NCBI GenBank assembly: GCA_963702695.1
Contig: CAVPDS010000004.1
Location: forward strand, 1-64,000
Source: VAZQ01 sp963702695
GTDB lineage: Bacteria > Pseudomonadota > Alphaproteobacteria > Rhizobiales > Xanthobacteraceae
DNA: 64,000 bases
Direction: 5' to 3'
Made by a program: the position numbers and the translations under genes. Each line of letters opens with the position of its first letter. Within the stretch, counting starts at the first letter, position 1. Positions 34,870 through 44,309 of this stretch are shown in pieces. The notes under the pieces are model-generated. The model searched no databases, was not told the DNA's origin, and worked only from the letters and a program-made list of their open reading frames with translations.

Positions 34870-36495
34870 TCAGGCGCGCTCGCGCAGCAGGCGGCGGATC
34901 ACCTTGCCGGTCGTGGTCATCGGCATCGCATCGATGAAGGCGACCTCGCGCGGATATTCGTGCGCCGAAAGCCGTGTCTTCACGAACGCCTGGATATCGG
35001 CGGCGACGCGGTCGGACGGCGCGTGGCCGGCCTTGAGCACCACGAACGCTTTTACGATCTCGGTGCGCACGGGGTCCGGCTTGCCAACCACGGCCGCGAG
35101 CGCCACCGCCGGATGGCGGATCAGGCAATCCTCGATCTCGGTCGGGCCGATGCGATAGCCCGACGACGTGATCACGTCGTCGTCGCGGCCGATGAAGCGG
35201 ATGTAGCCATCGTCGTCCGCCACACCCTGGTCGCCGGTGGTCATCCAGTCGCCGACGAATTTTTCGCGCGTCGCGTCGGGTCGCCCCCAATATTCCAGGA
35301 ACATCACCGGATCCGGCCGCTGCACTGCGATCTGGCCCTGCTCACCGGCCGCACAGGGCGTTCCATCATCGCGGATGACCGCCACCACATGGCCCGGCAC
35401 CGGCTTGCCGATCGCGCCCGGCCGCGACACGCCGATCGCCGCGCAGGACGCGAGCACGAGGTTGCATTCGGTCTGGCCGTAGAACTCGTTGATGACGAGG
35501 CCGAGCGCCGTCTTGCCCCACTCGTAGGTTTCCGCGCCGAGCGCTTCGCCACCGGAGCCGACGGTGCGCAGCGCGAGCGCGTAGCGGCCGTGCGGGCTCG
35601 GCGCCGAGCGCAGCATCCGCAACGCCGTCGGCGGGATGAAGGCGTTGCGCACGCCAAGCGCCGCCATCAGCGCGAAGGCTTCCTCCGGATCGAATTTCTC
35701 GAACCGCCGCGCGACCACCGGCACGCCGTAGTGCAGCGCCGGCAGCAGCACGTTGAGCAGGCCGCCGGCCCACGCCCAATCGGCCGGGGTCCACATCCGG
35801 TCGCCCGGCTGCGGCAGGAATTCGTGCGGCATTTCAATTCCCGGCAGGTGGCCGAGCAACACGCGATGCGCGTGCAGCGCGCCCTTCGGCTGGCCGGTCG
35901 TGCCTGAGGTATAGACCATCAGCGCGGGATCGTCCGCGCTCGTGTCCTCTGGTGTGAAGGCGCCGGAGGCGCGCGCGCAGAGTTCATGAAAGCCGTCGGC
36001 GCCGTCGCCGGGGCCGTCGATCGAGAGCACGAAACCGGGCGCGCCGGCGCGGATGCCGGCGAGCTTCGCAACGCCGGGCGCATTGGTGATGAGCGCCCGT
36101 GCGCCGGAATCACCGAAGCGGTAGGAAAGCGCGTCGACGCCGAACAGCATCGCCAGCGGCAGCGCGATGGCGCCGAGCTTGTAGATCGCGAGATGTGCGG
36201 CGGCGACTTCCGGCGTCTGCGGCAGCAGGATCGCGACCCGGTCGCCGCGCGTCACGCCATGCGCGCGCAGGACATTGGCGAGCCGGTTCGACATCTCGCG
36301 CAGCGTGCCGTAGCTGATCTCATCCACCACGCCGTCGGGGCGCATGTGCAGGATCGCCGTCCGCCGCGGCTCGACCCCGGCCCAGCGGTCGCAGGCATCG
36401 ACGCCGATGTTATAGCGCGCGTGGGCGGGCCACCGGAACGCGCGGTAAAGCTCGTCGTAATCGCGGCTGTCGGGGAGAACGCGGCCGGGCTGCAT
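34870..36495 (-). CDS. Acyl-CoA synthetase (acetyl/medium-chain/benzoate-CoA ligase-like)
   Basis: 541 residues in the ANL superfamily. ATP motif LMVYTSGTTGQPKGALHAHR, then NEFYGQTECNLVLASC, WMTTGDQGVADDDGYIRFIGRDDDVI, SGYRIGPTEIEDCL and the catalytic Lys near the end in TTTGKVIRRLL. The RIGPTEIE and R-x-D-D-D pattern fits acetyl-CoA-synthetase-like and aromatic/medium-chain ligases more than FadD. Converges with the CelD-like gene (41 bases apart) and is not obviously in an operon. Confidence 0.9.
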   Translation of the reverse strand: MQPGRVLPDSRDYDELYRAFRWPAHARYNIGVDACDRWAGVEPRRTAILHMRPDGVVDEISYGTLREMSNRLANVLRAHGVTRGDRVAILLPQTPEVAAAHLAIYKLGAIALPLAMLFGVDALSYRFGDSGARALITNAPGVAKLAGIRAGAPGFVLSIDGPGDGADGFHELCARASGAFTPEDTSADDPALMVYTSGTTGQPKGALHAHRVLLGHLPGIEMPHEFLPQPGDRMWTPADWAWAGGLLNVLLPALHYGVPVVARRFEKFDPEEAFALMAALGVRNAFIPPTALRMLRSAPSPHGRYALALRTVGSGGEALGAETYEWGKTALGLVINEFYGQTECNLVLASCAAIGVSRPGAIGKPVPGHVVAVIRDDGTPCAAGEQGQIAVQRPDPVMFLEYWGRPDATREKFVGDWMTTGDQGVADDDGYIRFIGRDDDVITSSGYRIGPTEIEDCLIRHPAVALAAVVGKPDPVRTEIVKAFVVLKAGHAPSDRVAADIQAFVKTRLSAHEYPREVAFIDAMPMTTTGKVIRRLLRERA

Positions 36496-36618
36496 CGTCG
36501 CGACCCTAGTAAGGGCGCGGCAAGAGGTCCAGCGGGCTTCCTTTTCTTACCTCGGCGGCGGCCGGGGCGGAAAATGGCAGCAAAATGACGCCGGCAGGCG
36601 ATACGCGGCTGCCCCGGG

Positions 36619-37500
36619 CTACAGCCCGAACATCACCGCTTCGGTAAAGGCCAGGTCGCCGGACGGCGGCTGGTGCGGGCCCTTGAAGTATTTCGGCGAC
36701 TTGTTGTCGAAATAGACGCCAGCCAGGCCGGGAATTCGGCCGTTGGAATCGATGATGACCACGGGGTGCCCCTGCATGGCCAGATATTGCCCGAGTGGTC
36801 GCGCCAGGCGAACGAAGTCCGCGATGTCGGAACAGTACACGAGCTGCGCGCACGGAATGATCCCTTTGACCGTCCGCCGCATGAACACGAACGGACAAGC
36901 CCGCTCTGCGGTCGCCACCCAGAGGCAGAGGCATCCGTGCGATCGATGAATGGCGAGCAGGTCGCGCTCGGACGGATCGAAGGGCGCGTCCGGAAGCACG
37001 CCTGACGCGATCACCTTCGCGGCGACACGATGAGTCGCACGGGTGAGCGCCGGAATGGTCACGAACTGCCCGCTGCTGAAGCGCGCGAATCCCTGCGCCT
37101 CCACGATCGGCCGGGTGTGGATCGCCGGCGAGATGTTAACGTATGTGACGTTCTTGTGCTTGATCGCCTGCGATATCAGCATCGAGGCATGCACACGGTA
37201 GGCCGGATCGACGTACCAACTCGACACGTTGCATCGCGTCGTCGATGTTCCGCCGACCGGAATCGACGAAAATATCAGCAGAATGACGCCGACCGGTTTG
37301 CCGTCGTCTTCCAGCAGATAGCCGTATTTCGGAAATCCCGCCGGCGTCGGATGCGCGCCAAGCGTGGCGATGGCCTGTTGCCAGTAGTCGCTCGTGCGGA
37401 TCCTGAAGCCTCGTGTCAGAAGGTTAACCACGCCGTCGAGATCGGACTGACTGATCTGTCGCGAGCGAATCTTCCGGCTGGTCCGAGGTGATGTCATCAT
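36619..37500 (-). CDS. GNAT-like acyl-CoA acyltransferase
   Basis: 293 residues (ATG pair at 37500/37497). RQISQSDLDGVVNLLTRGF, GYLLEDDGKPVGVILLIFSS and SSWYVDPAYRVHASMLISQA give the N-terminal GNAT fold with a V-G-V acetyl-CoA-side strand. The C-terminal half is unassigned. Relatives are common in rhizobial genomes next to acyl carrier protein genes. It diverges from the ACP gene across a 95-base promoter gap, suggesting that it transfers the ACP- or CoA-bound acyl group made by the neighbouring operon. Confidence 0.7.
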   Translation of the reverse strand: MMTSPRTSRKIRSRQISQSDLDGVVNLLTRGFRIRTSDYWQQAIATLGAHPTPAGFPKYGYLLEDDGKPVGVILLIFSSIPVGGTSTTRCNVSSWYVDPAYRVHASMLISQAIKHKNVTYVNISPAIHTRPIVEAQGFARFSSGQFVTIPALTRATHRVAAKVIASGVLPDAPFDPSERDLLAIHRSHGCLCLWVATAERACPFVFMRRTVKGIIPCAQLVYCSDIADFVRLARPLGQYLAMQGHPVVIIDSNGRIPGLAGVYFDNKSPKYFKGPHQPPSGDLAFTEAVMFGL

Positions 37501-37595
37501 TGACCATGGTTGACCATATTCACGCGGCGAACTTGACCCAGTTTGCGCGAGGACTGTATGCGATATGCAGCAAACGAATTAAAGGCGGAGAACAA

Positions 37596-37856
37596 ATGTC
37601 CATCAGATTAACGATAACATCTCTCCTCAAGCAGGTCGCTGAAGAGCAGCGCATCACGCTACCAGCCTTGTCCGACGATACCGTGCTGCTGGATTCCGGA
37701 CTCGACTCGCTCGGCTTTGCGATTCTCGTCGCGCGTCTCGAAGATGAACTAGGAGTCGATCCCTTCACCGCGTCCGACGATGCCTACTTTCCCGTGACCC
37801 TCGGCGACTTCATTGGGGTCTATGAAAATGCAAAGTCCCTTGCCGTCGCTTCGTGA
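37596..37856 (+). CDS. Acyl carrier protein (specialised)
   Basis: 86 residues with the phosphopantetheine attachment site Ser38 in LLDSGLDSLGFAILVARLED. Acidic and helical as expected, but diverged from housekeeping AcpP. ATG 37596 has ggcggag 8 to 14 bases upstream; the in-frame region before it back to 37488 is not protein-like. Its last 35 bases overlap the following ligase gene, so the two are translationally coupled, and the ligase probably loads this carrier. Confidence 0.88.
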   Translation: MSIRLTITSLLKQVAEEQRITLPALSDDTVLLDSGLDSLGFAILVARLEDELGVDPFTASDDAYFPVTLGDFIGVYENAKSLAVAS

Positions 37857-39228
37857 CGGCCTCGGCGAGAGCGATGACGCGCGCGAGCGTTTCCTCTGGG
37901 CGGCCGACGCGCAGGTCCGCCTGGGCGATCTGATCGCAGGATCGAGTCTCGGCGGCCGTCTTACGGAGCTGTCCGGCCGGTCCGTTCTGATCGCGACCGG
38001 CGACCAGCTCACGACCGCGCTGGCGATGATCGAGCTTGACGGCATAGCGCGCCGGCTCGTGCTGTGTCCGCCCGATCTCTCGGCGGAGCACATGTCCTAT
38101 GTGATCGCCAACGCCGGCGTCGACGCGATCGTGACCAGCGGCGATACGCTCCGGTTGCGCGATGACGTTGCTTTGTGCGTGAACTGCAGCCCCGCGATCA
38201 TCCCGCAGCAACAGCACGCGCCCGGCGAACGCCAGACCGAATGGATCATGCTCACCTCCGGCACCACCGGCATGCCCAAGATGGTCGTGCACACGCTGGC
38301 GAGCCTGACCGGCGCGATCAAAAGCGGAAGTAATCGAAAAGGGCCAGTTGTATGGGGCACCTTCTACGATATTCGCCGCTATGGCGGGCTGCAGATCTTC
38401 TTCCGCACGCTGCTCTGCGGAGGATCGCTGATCCTGTCCTGCGCCGAGGAACCGGTCGCTGCTCATCTTGAGCGCTTGCGCGTCCATGGCGTGACGCACC
38501 TCTCCGGCACGCCGTCGCACTGGCGCCGCGCCATCCAGTTGGCGGCCGCCCGCACGATCGCGCCGCAATACGTCCGGCTTTCCGGCGAGATCGCGGACCA
38601 GGCGATCCTCGACAGCTTGAAGTCGACCTATCCGCTGGCCGGCGTCGGCCACGCCTATGCATCGACCGAAGCCGGCGTCGGCTTTGAAGTCAATGATGGA
38701 CGCGAAGGCTTTCCCGCGCGGATGGTCGGGCAGAGCGGCGCCGAGGTGGAAATGAAGGTGCAGGATGGATCACTTCGCATCCGCTCCTCCCGCGCCGCGT
38801 TGCGCTATGAGGGCGGTGAAGGCGCGGCGTTGGCAGATGCGGACGGATTCATCGACACCGGCGACATCGTGGAACTGCGCGACGACCGCTATTACTTCGT
38901 CGGACGGCGCGGCGGCATCATCAACGTCGGCGGGCTGAAGGTCCATCCGGAGGAAGTCGAAGCGATCATCAATCGCCATCCGGACGTGCGGATGTCGCTG
39001 GTGCGCTCACGGAAAAATCCGATCACCGGCGCGGTGGTCGTCGCCGACGTCGTCCTCGCCGAAGCGCCGGACGACCCGACTGTTTCCGAGCGCGCTGTGG
39101 AGCTGAGACGCGAAATCCTGCAGGTCTGCCGCGCCGCACTGCCCCAGCATAAAGTACCGGCCGCGATCAAATTCGTCTCGCGGCTCGACGTTTCGGCAAC
39201 CGGAAAGCTCGCGCGACATTATGCGTAA
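37822..39228 (+). CDS. AMP-dependent acyl/aryl ligase (ACP-loading)
   Basis: 468 residues (ATG 37822; ATG 37828 two codons later is equivalent). ANL family: EWIMLTSGTTGMPKMVVHT, GHAYASTEAGVGFEV, FIDTGDIVELRDDRYYFVGR, INVGGLKVHPEEVE and the final Lys in SATGKLARHYA. Shorter than standard acyl-CoA ligases. Overlap with the ACP gene upstream and FabG downstream suggests it adenylates a small carboxylic acid and loads it on the carrier protein, as in small siderophore, phenolic or acyl-homoserine-like pathways. The exact substrate is unknown. Confidence 0.85.
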   Translation: MKMQSPLPSLRDGLGESDDARERFLWAADAQVRLGDLIAGSSLGGRLTELSGRSVLIATGDQLTTALAMIELDGIARRLVLCPPDLSAEHMSYVIANAGVDAIVTSGDTLRLRDDVALCVNCSPAIIPQQQHAPGERQTEWIMLTSGTTGMPKMVVHTLASLTGAIKSGSNRKGPVVWGTFYDIRRYGGLQIFFRTLLCGGSLILSCAEEPVAAHLERLRVHGVTHLSGTPSHWRRAIQLAAARTIAPQYVRLSGEIADQAILDSLKSTYPLAGVGHAYASTEAGVGFEVNDGREGFPARMVGQSGAEVEMKVQDGSLRIRSSRAALRYEGGEGAALADADGFIDTGDIVELRDDRYYFVGRRGGIINVGGLKVHPEEVEAIINRHPDVRMSLVRSRKNPITGAVVVADVVLAEAPDDPTVSERAVELRREILQVCRAALPQHKVPAAIKFVSRLDVSATGKLARHYA

Positions 39229-39970
39229 AGACATGATCCGCAACATCGTCGTCACCGGCGGAAGCCGGGGACTTGGCCTCGGGATCGCGCAAAAGCTCGC
39301 TGCGGCCGGCTATCACGTCATCACCGTGGCGCGAAAGATGAGCGACCAGCTCGCCGCCGCCATGCGCGATCGCGAAAATTCCAACACCGGCGCGCTCCAC
39401 TTCGTGCCGTTCGACCTCGGAGAGATCAAACGCATTCCGGGACTGGTCCGAACCATCAAGGCCAAGCACGGGCCGATCTACGGCCTGGTCAACAATGCCG
39501 CGCTCGGCACCGACGGCGTCCTCGCCATCATGCACAATTCGGACATCGAGCAACTCGTGCGCGTGAACACGGTGTCGCCGATCGTGCTGACCAAATACGC
39601 CGTGCGCTCGATGCTGTCGGAGGGCGGCGGGCGGGTGGTCAACGTGGCCTCGATCATCGGCTTCACCGGCTACAGCGGCCTGTCGGTCTATGGCGCAACC
39701 AAGGCCTCGATCATCGGTTTCACCAAATCGCTGGCGCGCGAAGTCGGCCGCCTCGGCGTGAACGTCAACGCGGTCGCGCCCGGCTTCATCGAGACCGACA
39801 TGACGCAAAGCCTCGGCGATGAGCAGCGCAAGAAGGTCGCACGCCGCAGTGCGCTCCACCGGCTAGCCGAAATCGACGATGTCGCCAATGCGGTTGAATT
39901 CCTGCTCGGCGACAAGGCCAAGAACATCACCGGCACGGTGCTGACCGTCGACGCCGGCAGCACGGCGTAA
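39221..39970 (+). CDS. Short-chain dehydrogenase, FabG-like 3-oxoacyl-ACP reductase
   Basis: 249 residues. Classic SDR: VTGGSRGLGLGIA cofactor loop, LVNNAALGTDG, catalytic Ser in NVASIIGFTGY, YGATKAS (Tyr and Lys), and GVNVNAVAPGFIETDMT. Overlaps the ligase gene by 8 bases. In this context it would reduce a beta-keto group on the dedicated carrier protein, but no ketosynthase is present in the window, so the extension step, if any, must come from elsewhere. Confidence 0.9.
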   Translation: MRKDMIRNIVVTGGSRGLGLGIAQKLAAAGYHVITVARKMSDQLAAAMRDRENSNTGALHFVPFDLGEIKRIPGLVRTIKAKHGPIYGLVNNAALGTDGVLAIMHNSDIEQLVRVNTVSPIVLTKYAVRSMLSEGGGRVVNVASIIGFTGYSGLSVYGATKASIIGFTKSLAREVGRLGVNVNAVAPGFIETDMTQSLGDEQRKKVARRSALHRLAEIDDVANAVEFLLGDKAKNITGTVLTVDAGSTA

Positions 39971-40566
39971 CGCCTACCCGCTCCATCCTCGCGAAAGCGG
40001 GGACCCAGCGGCGGCAAGCTTCGCCGCTGGTGCAGGCTGGCCTGGATTCCGCTTCCGACTTGCGGCTTGCGCGGCAATAACGAATTCAAACTGGGCCTAT
40101 TGATTGCAAACAAAGGGCGTCGGCGCCCGTCATGGGACGAAGTAAAAGCCCTATTCGCCCGCCGCGATTCTACGGGCTTGCGATTGTCCGGACCCCGTAC
40201 GATGACAACTCGCCGAATTGACTGAAAGCGCCCACTTTAACTTTGGTTTTGGCTGGCGCCGCAAGCGGGATTCGAACCTGATGCACTAAAACTTCACGCC
40301 ATCTCGTATCAATAAAATGTTAACCCAAGTGTAATATACCCTAGCGTAGGAGATGCCGTGGCAGGCGAAGCGTTTCAATCAGCTTAGCAGCGGAGATGGT
40401 AACTGTCTCCAGCGATTTCATCAGTGCCTCATCCAAAGACACGCTCCCGCCAACGCTGACGCCATTAAAATTGGACAAGGCCCATGGATACCGAAAACTC
40501 GGTTCAACTGTTGGCACTTGAAATCGCTATGGCGCCGGACCCTCGTGCAACCCTGGTGATCCACCT
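39971..40566. other. Intergenic region with repeat and tRNA-3'-end-like relic
   Basis: Just after FabG is a dispersed repeat (cctcgcgaaagcggggaccc, 39988-40008) and an associated hairpin gcggcg...cgccgc. At 40254-40280 the plus strand reads tggcgccgcaagcgggattc gaacctg, which reversed looks like the T arm and CCA end of a tRNA, without the 5' half. Beyond it GC drops. No gene is visible. Confidence 0.55.
40254..40280 (-). other. tRNA 3'-end-like sequence (possible att relic)
   Basis: On the minus strand: GGTTCGAATCCCGCTTGCGG then CGCCA. GTTCGAATC is a canonical T loop and the CCA is encoded, but the T stem pairs poorly (two mismatches) and no anticodon arm or 5' acceptor strand is found within 90 bases. 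Best read as an attachment-site fragment or decayed tRNA. Confidence 0.4.
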
Positions 40567-40956
40567 ATGAGCACCAATCCCGTGTCGCGCAAGAAGCCGG
40601 CGAATGCATCTAAAGGTCGGCAAACTCCCGTCTTCCGATACGTTTTGACGATCAGCGCCATCTTTGTCCTGATCATGAGCGTAGGCATTTTTTTTACCAG
40701 CAGGCCTCAGACGCCCGTTCTATCGGGGGATCCTACGCCGGTAGCAAGCATCGCGCCTGATACCGCTGTTGGCAGAGGAAAAATCACGCTCGAAAGCAAC
40801 AGAGGCAAACTCTGCCGGGAGTTCAATAACAAAACCGGCCGCCTTACCGAGACCCTCTGTGACCAGACAACAGACTTTGCACCCGATGGCACCCCGGCTC
40901 CGCGCGGAACCATGAAACGCCTCGAGGCGATCAGCAAGTCTTTCTCAAGCCCCTAG
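40567..40956 (+). CDS. Hypothetical membrane-anchored small protein
   Basis: 129 residues: a basic Pro/Lys-rich N-terminus (about 25 residues), one membrane helix (YVLTISAIFVLIMSVGIFF), and a periplasmic domain with a pair of cysteines (KLCREF and ETLCDQT) that could form a disulfide. Relatives without function are common in Bradyrhizobium-type genomes. Lower GC than its neighbours. ATG 40567 immediately follows a clear non-coding stretch. Confidence 0.65.
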   Translation: MSTNPVSRKKPANASKGRQTPVFRYVLTISAIFVLIMSVGIFFTSRPQTPVLSGDPTPVASIAPDTAVGRGKITLESNRGKLCREFNNKTGRLTETLCDQTTDFAPDGTPAPRGTMKRLEAISKSFSSP

Positions 40957-40987
40957 ATATTTTCGGCAACGGCCCGTCGGAGCGGCA

Positions 40988-41251
40988 GTGAAACGGGTTG
41001 GAGGGACCGTCCCTTTCAACGCGCGCCTGAGCCGTCAAGTCTGGCGGTCCGGAGGGCGTGCGCCTCGGTCGATCCGCGAACTCATCGGCAAGCACCACGA
41101 CCTTGCGATCGCCATTCGACATCAATCCCTGTTTGGCGCCCATCCGAACGCAACGCAGCACGCAATCCAGTCGAAGCTGCCGGTTCATTCGGGATGGTCG
41201 TCGTTCTCCCGGGCCGAAGTAGATATTTTTACTGATCGGATTAGCCGCTAG
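40988..41251 (+). CDS. Doubtful ORF in gene-poor region
   Basis: 87 codons without recognisable features; a frame of similar length overlaps it on the other strand. Codon use does not favour either. I list it only so the stretch is accounted for. Confidence 0.2.
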   Translation: MKRVGGTVPFNARLSRQVWRSGGRAPRSIRELIGKHHDLAIAIRHQSLFGAHPNATQHAIQSKLPVHSGWSSFSRAEVDIFTDRISR

Positions 41252-41309
41252 GAAATGGGGGTCTGATAGCGTCCGATATACCCCTCGCGAGTGATATGGG
41301 CAGAGGACC

Positions 41310-41540
41310 ATGGGAAAGTATTTCTTCGACAGGGTTGGACGGAGCAGGTCGGAATACGATTACAAGGGCCGAGCCTGCTCAACTCCTGAAACCGCCAGGG
41401 AAATGGCGGAGTTGATCGCGCTCGATCTATCAATCGAGCCCGAAGGGCATTGGCTCGGCTGGACCGTTGAGGTGCGTGACGCCCTGGGCCAGATGTTCTT
41501 TTCGATCCCGGTGCATCATGCGGAATTGCACCTCGCCTAG
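41310..41540 (+). CDS. DUF6894 family protein
   Basis: 76 residues beginning MGKYFFDRVGRSRSEYDYKG and continuing with an acidic helix (AREMAELIALDL) and a final beta hairpin (WTVEVRDALGQMFFSIPVHH). This matches the small DUF6894 fold (typically MPxYFFH... at the start), abundant and of unknown function in Hyphomicrobiales. Stand-alone gene. Confidence 0.75.
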   Translation: MGKYFFDRVGRSRSEYDYKGRACSTPETAREMAELIALDLSIEPEGHWLGWTVEVRDALGQMFFSIPVHHAELHLA

Positions 41541-42609
41541 GTCGTGGCGAGGCCGCTAACCGACGTGAATGGCCCCGGAGCGGAGTTCGCGCGCACGCGC
41601 GCGCGCCTTCAGGAACGAACCAAAACATCAGCTTGAACGCTTCGATGTTGCCGATCCCGATCGATGCCAGCAGGACGGGCGTGGCGGCGGCCAGTAATCC
41701 GCCCGCGGTTGCGATCGCGCCGGCCAGGCTATATCGCGCGAAGGCGCTGGTCCGATCGCGATCAGAAACATTCTGCGCCAGCGCAGCGTGTTCGAGGTAC
41801 CAGCATCCCGACGTCGCCGCTCGATGGATTGAACGTGCCGAATGGGTTACAGCTTGGAATCAGCGGAGATCGTGATGATGATTCCCATCGTGATCGCCGA
41901 GGAACCAAACCCACGACTAAATCTGGGCGCCGCTGGCGAAGAATGCGAACTAAGACCCGGCCAAATTGAAGACGGAAAGTAACGGATTGAATGCAATATT
42001 GGCGGTGGCGCGGCGAACTACACTGGGCAAGATCATTCAAGCCGGCGCCGACTTTAGCCGCGATGGGGGGGTTCAGTCTTTGCCCAGGCACGGCGCTTAT
42101 TGTGTGGCCCTGGGTCCCCGCCTCCGCGGGGACGAGCGGGGATGTCTCAACGTGATCGGAATTTGCTCTAAATGACGCGCATGGCCCAAGTCGGGGCTTT
42201 ACGATCGACCGATTCGGATGAACCTTGCGTTCAGCCAGAGCGACAAATCCGCGCCTCAGACGATCGCATCTAGGAGCAGAGCTCCTAGACATTATTTCTG
42301 CCGCAAGCTTGGTGCGTGTGAAGGAACGACCAACGTCAGATCCAAATATCCACGTTCGAATCCATGATGCTGGCTATCCTAAGGAGCGTGATACCTCTAG
42401 ACTATTGGTAACGCAGCAACACGCGCTTGCAATTCTGCACGCCCTGCGTGGCGGAATGTGGCGTAAGGTCTCCTTCCCAAAGGGAATCGATCCAGTTCGA
42501 TTTTGTCGCCAGAACGCAGTAAGCCCGGATTGCGAACCCTGATTTCAACAGTATCGAATGAAGATGTCAGCCCGCCGATCTTAACACTCTAATCAATGGT
42601 CACACGCCT
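41541..42609. other. Gene-poor kilobase with repeats and one weak ORF
   Basis: Contains an alternating cgcgcgcacgcgcgcgcgcc run near 41588, a dispersed hairpin gtccccgcctccgcggggac (42113-42132), and the perfect palindrome at 42269-42289. A 105-codon plus frame at 42225-42542 is possible but unrecognised; others look random. I see no RNA gene. Confidence 0.45.
42269..42289. repeat. Perfect 9-bp inverted repeat, 3-nt loop
   Basis: tctaggagc aga gctcctaga. It is followed by cattatttctg. It could be an operator or a hairpin; no promoter can be assigned. Confidence 0.6.
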
Positions 42610-43623
42610 ATGCCCTTGCTTCTCATGCCTGAGAAAGCGCCGACCCTGTCCGGCCAAACGTTCTTTTCCGATCCGCTCCTGGGCGCATGGGCTAAGCCGA
42701 CCGGCGTCTATCTTCCCCCTAGCGTAGACATCGACAAGGGACCGGTGAACGTGCTCCTTTGGTTGCACGGGTGGTACGTGCCGAATATCGAGTCGTTTTT
42801 TAAGGGCGATCGCTCGGCCGTACGGCAGCAGGTTCTCGCTTCCGGCAAGCCCGTGATTCTGGTCGCGCCCTGGCTCGGGAACGGACAAAGAGGGAGCGGC
42901 AGCACCTACAGTGTCAAAGACCTGACAGGCCGCTGGGGCGAGCAATATCTCGACGCGGTTCTCAGCAGCTTGGCTCTGATGGAGGACCCGGCGACCTTCA
43001 AGGCGCAATTGCAGCGCAATGACACGTCACTTATCAGTGGTTATCAGCCCGCCTCGACCCCACGTCTTCGGCTTGGAAAGCTCGTCATCGCCTGCCATTC
43101 CGGTGGCGGAGAAGGCATGCGCAACCTCGTCGACGCCCTGGGGCGCTACAGGGGGCATCTGGCCGAGTGTTGGGGGTTCGATTGCCTCTACGGGGCCAAC
43201 GCCACGCCCGATGATGCGACCTTTTGGTACAATTGGACGACCGGCAATAATGCCCGCCCGCTCTACATCTCCTACGGCGCCAGCACCGTTCCACAATCCG
43301 TGAAGCTGTATTTGATGGGTGAAGGGTTGGCAACTCGCGAGGGAGCAAGGCGCGATCCGGAAGGCCCCGACGTTTCGCAGCTGCACGTGACGCTCGGCAT
43401 TTCCACCACCAAATACATTGATGACCTCATGGGTCTCGACGGCCTTCTGATGTCCACCACGCCGAATCCCAAGCGTCCGCCCACGCTCGGTAATAAATTT
43501 GTCGAGCAGGCTGCCGACAACCTGAGCAAGAATGCCGGCTGGCCAAAAGATTTGATGGAGATGCACTATCGAATCGCCAGAGACGGTCTGCTCCAACGGC
43601 TCAAAGGCGCGAACTTCCTGTGA
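42610..43623 (+). CDS. Alpha/beta-hydrolase-like protein of unknown function
   Basis: 337 residues. VNVLLWLHGWYVPNIESFFK and GKPVILVAPWLGNGQ look like the first strands and oxyanion turn of an alpha/beta hydrolase, and KLVIACHSGGGEGMRNLV resembles the nucleophile elbow (Ser within HSGGG, where GxSxG is usual). No obvious Asp/His context could be fixed. No signal peptide. It stands alone in a low-density segment, and relatives I can recall are unannotated. A peptidase or lipase-like activity is an inference from fold only. Confidence 0.6.
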   Translation: MPLLLMPEKAPTLSGQTFFSDPLLGAWAKPTGVYLPPSVDIDKGPVNVLLWLHGWYVPNIESFFKGDRSAVRQQVLASGKPVILVAPWLGNGQRGSGSTYSVKDLTGRWGEQYLDAVLSSLALMEDPATFKAQLQRNDTSLISGYQPASTPRLRLGKLVIACHSGGGEGMRNLVDALGRYRGHLAECWGFDCLYGANATPDDATFWYNWTTGNNARPLYISYGASTVPQSVKLYLMGEGLATREGARRDPEGPDVSQLHVTLGISTTKYIDDLMGLDGLLMSTTPNPKRPPTLGNKFVEQAADNLSKNAGWPKDLMEMHYRIARDGLLQRLKGANFL

Positions 43624-44309
43624 TTGGCCCGTGGTGCGCCCCTGACCGGGTGCCCGTTCGTCTTGGCTGCAGGGAGAAAAGCGCAAGTAAGATCCGGCCG
43701 CTCCCGGCACGCTGAAGCCCTTCCCGGATTTAACCGTACTTTTGCTGAACTCGATAGAAACAACAAGCCGCAAGCAGAGAAGCACGGCTTGCAGGCGATA
43801 TGGGTCAACGATCCTGCGCTGGTGCGTCGTCATCACGATGCTTAGCACGCCCTTTCTCGCGAGATGAGCGCCAACAACCCGCTGGCTCCTTCCCAGCCCC
43901 GGACGGCCGTTGGGACTATGCAATGATTTCTGCATACGCACGCAATGAGCTGACGTTGAATGAACATAGATATCGGCAAACTGAAGCCGCCCTATTTCCC
44001 ACGGCAGGTTAGCTGCGCCGGTGCGGCACGACCGGAGCTGAAGGCCACGCGCGCTCCCCGCCAATATTGTTGATCCGTCGAGTTCGATCGACTCCCGACT
44101 TTCACCCCCTTATCAAAGAGCAACACTTTCAAGCGCCGAGGAACGAACACCCGAGCGCTCTTGTTATACTGCTATTTCTCAGTCTCCATTTTCTGTTTGC
44201 GCGCGCTTCCCGGAAGCACCGACCATAAGTCGGTCATCGTCGGTGCTGCGAACGGGCAGACGCGCGCCATGGGTCCGGGGTAGCATGGGAATTACGGCGT
44301 TGAGAGCTC
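43624..44309. other. Intergenic stretch, one doubtful ORF, hairpin
   Basis: A 73-codon plus frame (43624-43845) begins with TTG right at the previous stop, but has no recognisable features. A nested hairpin lies at 44216-44246 (gcaccgac...gtcggtgc with inner gacc...ggtc), about 65 bases before the next gene. GC is reduced between 44080 and 44200 (ttgttatactgctatttc), a possible promoter area. Confidence 0.4.

Noticed and set aside
40201..40320. Complete tRNA gene
   Set aside because: Only a T loop and CCA end are recognisable; stem pairing is poor and no anticodon arm or 5' acceptor strand is present.
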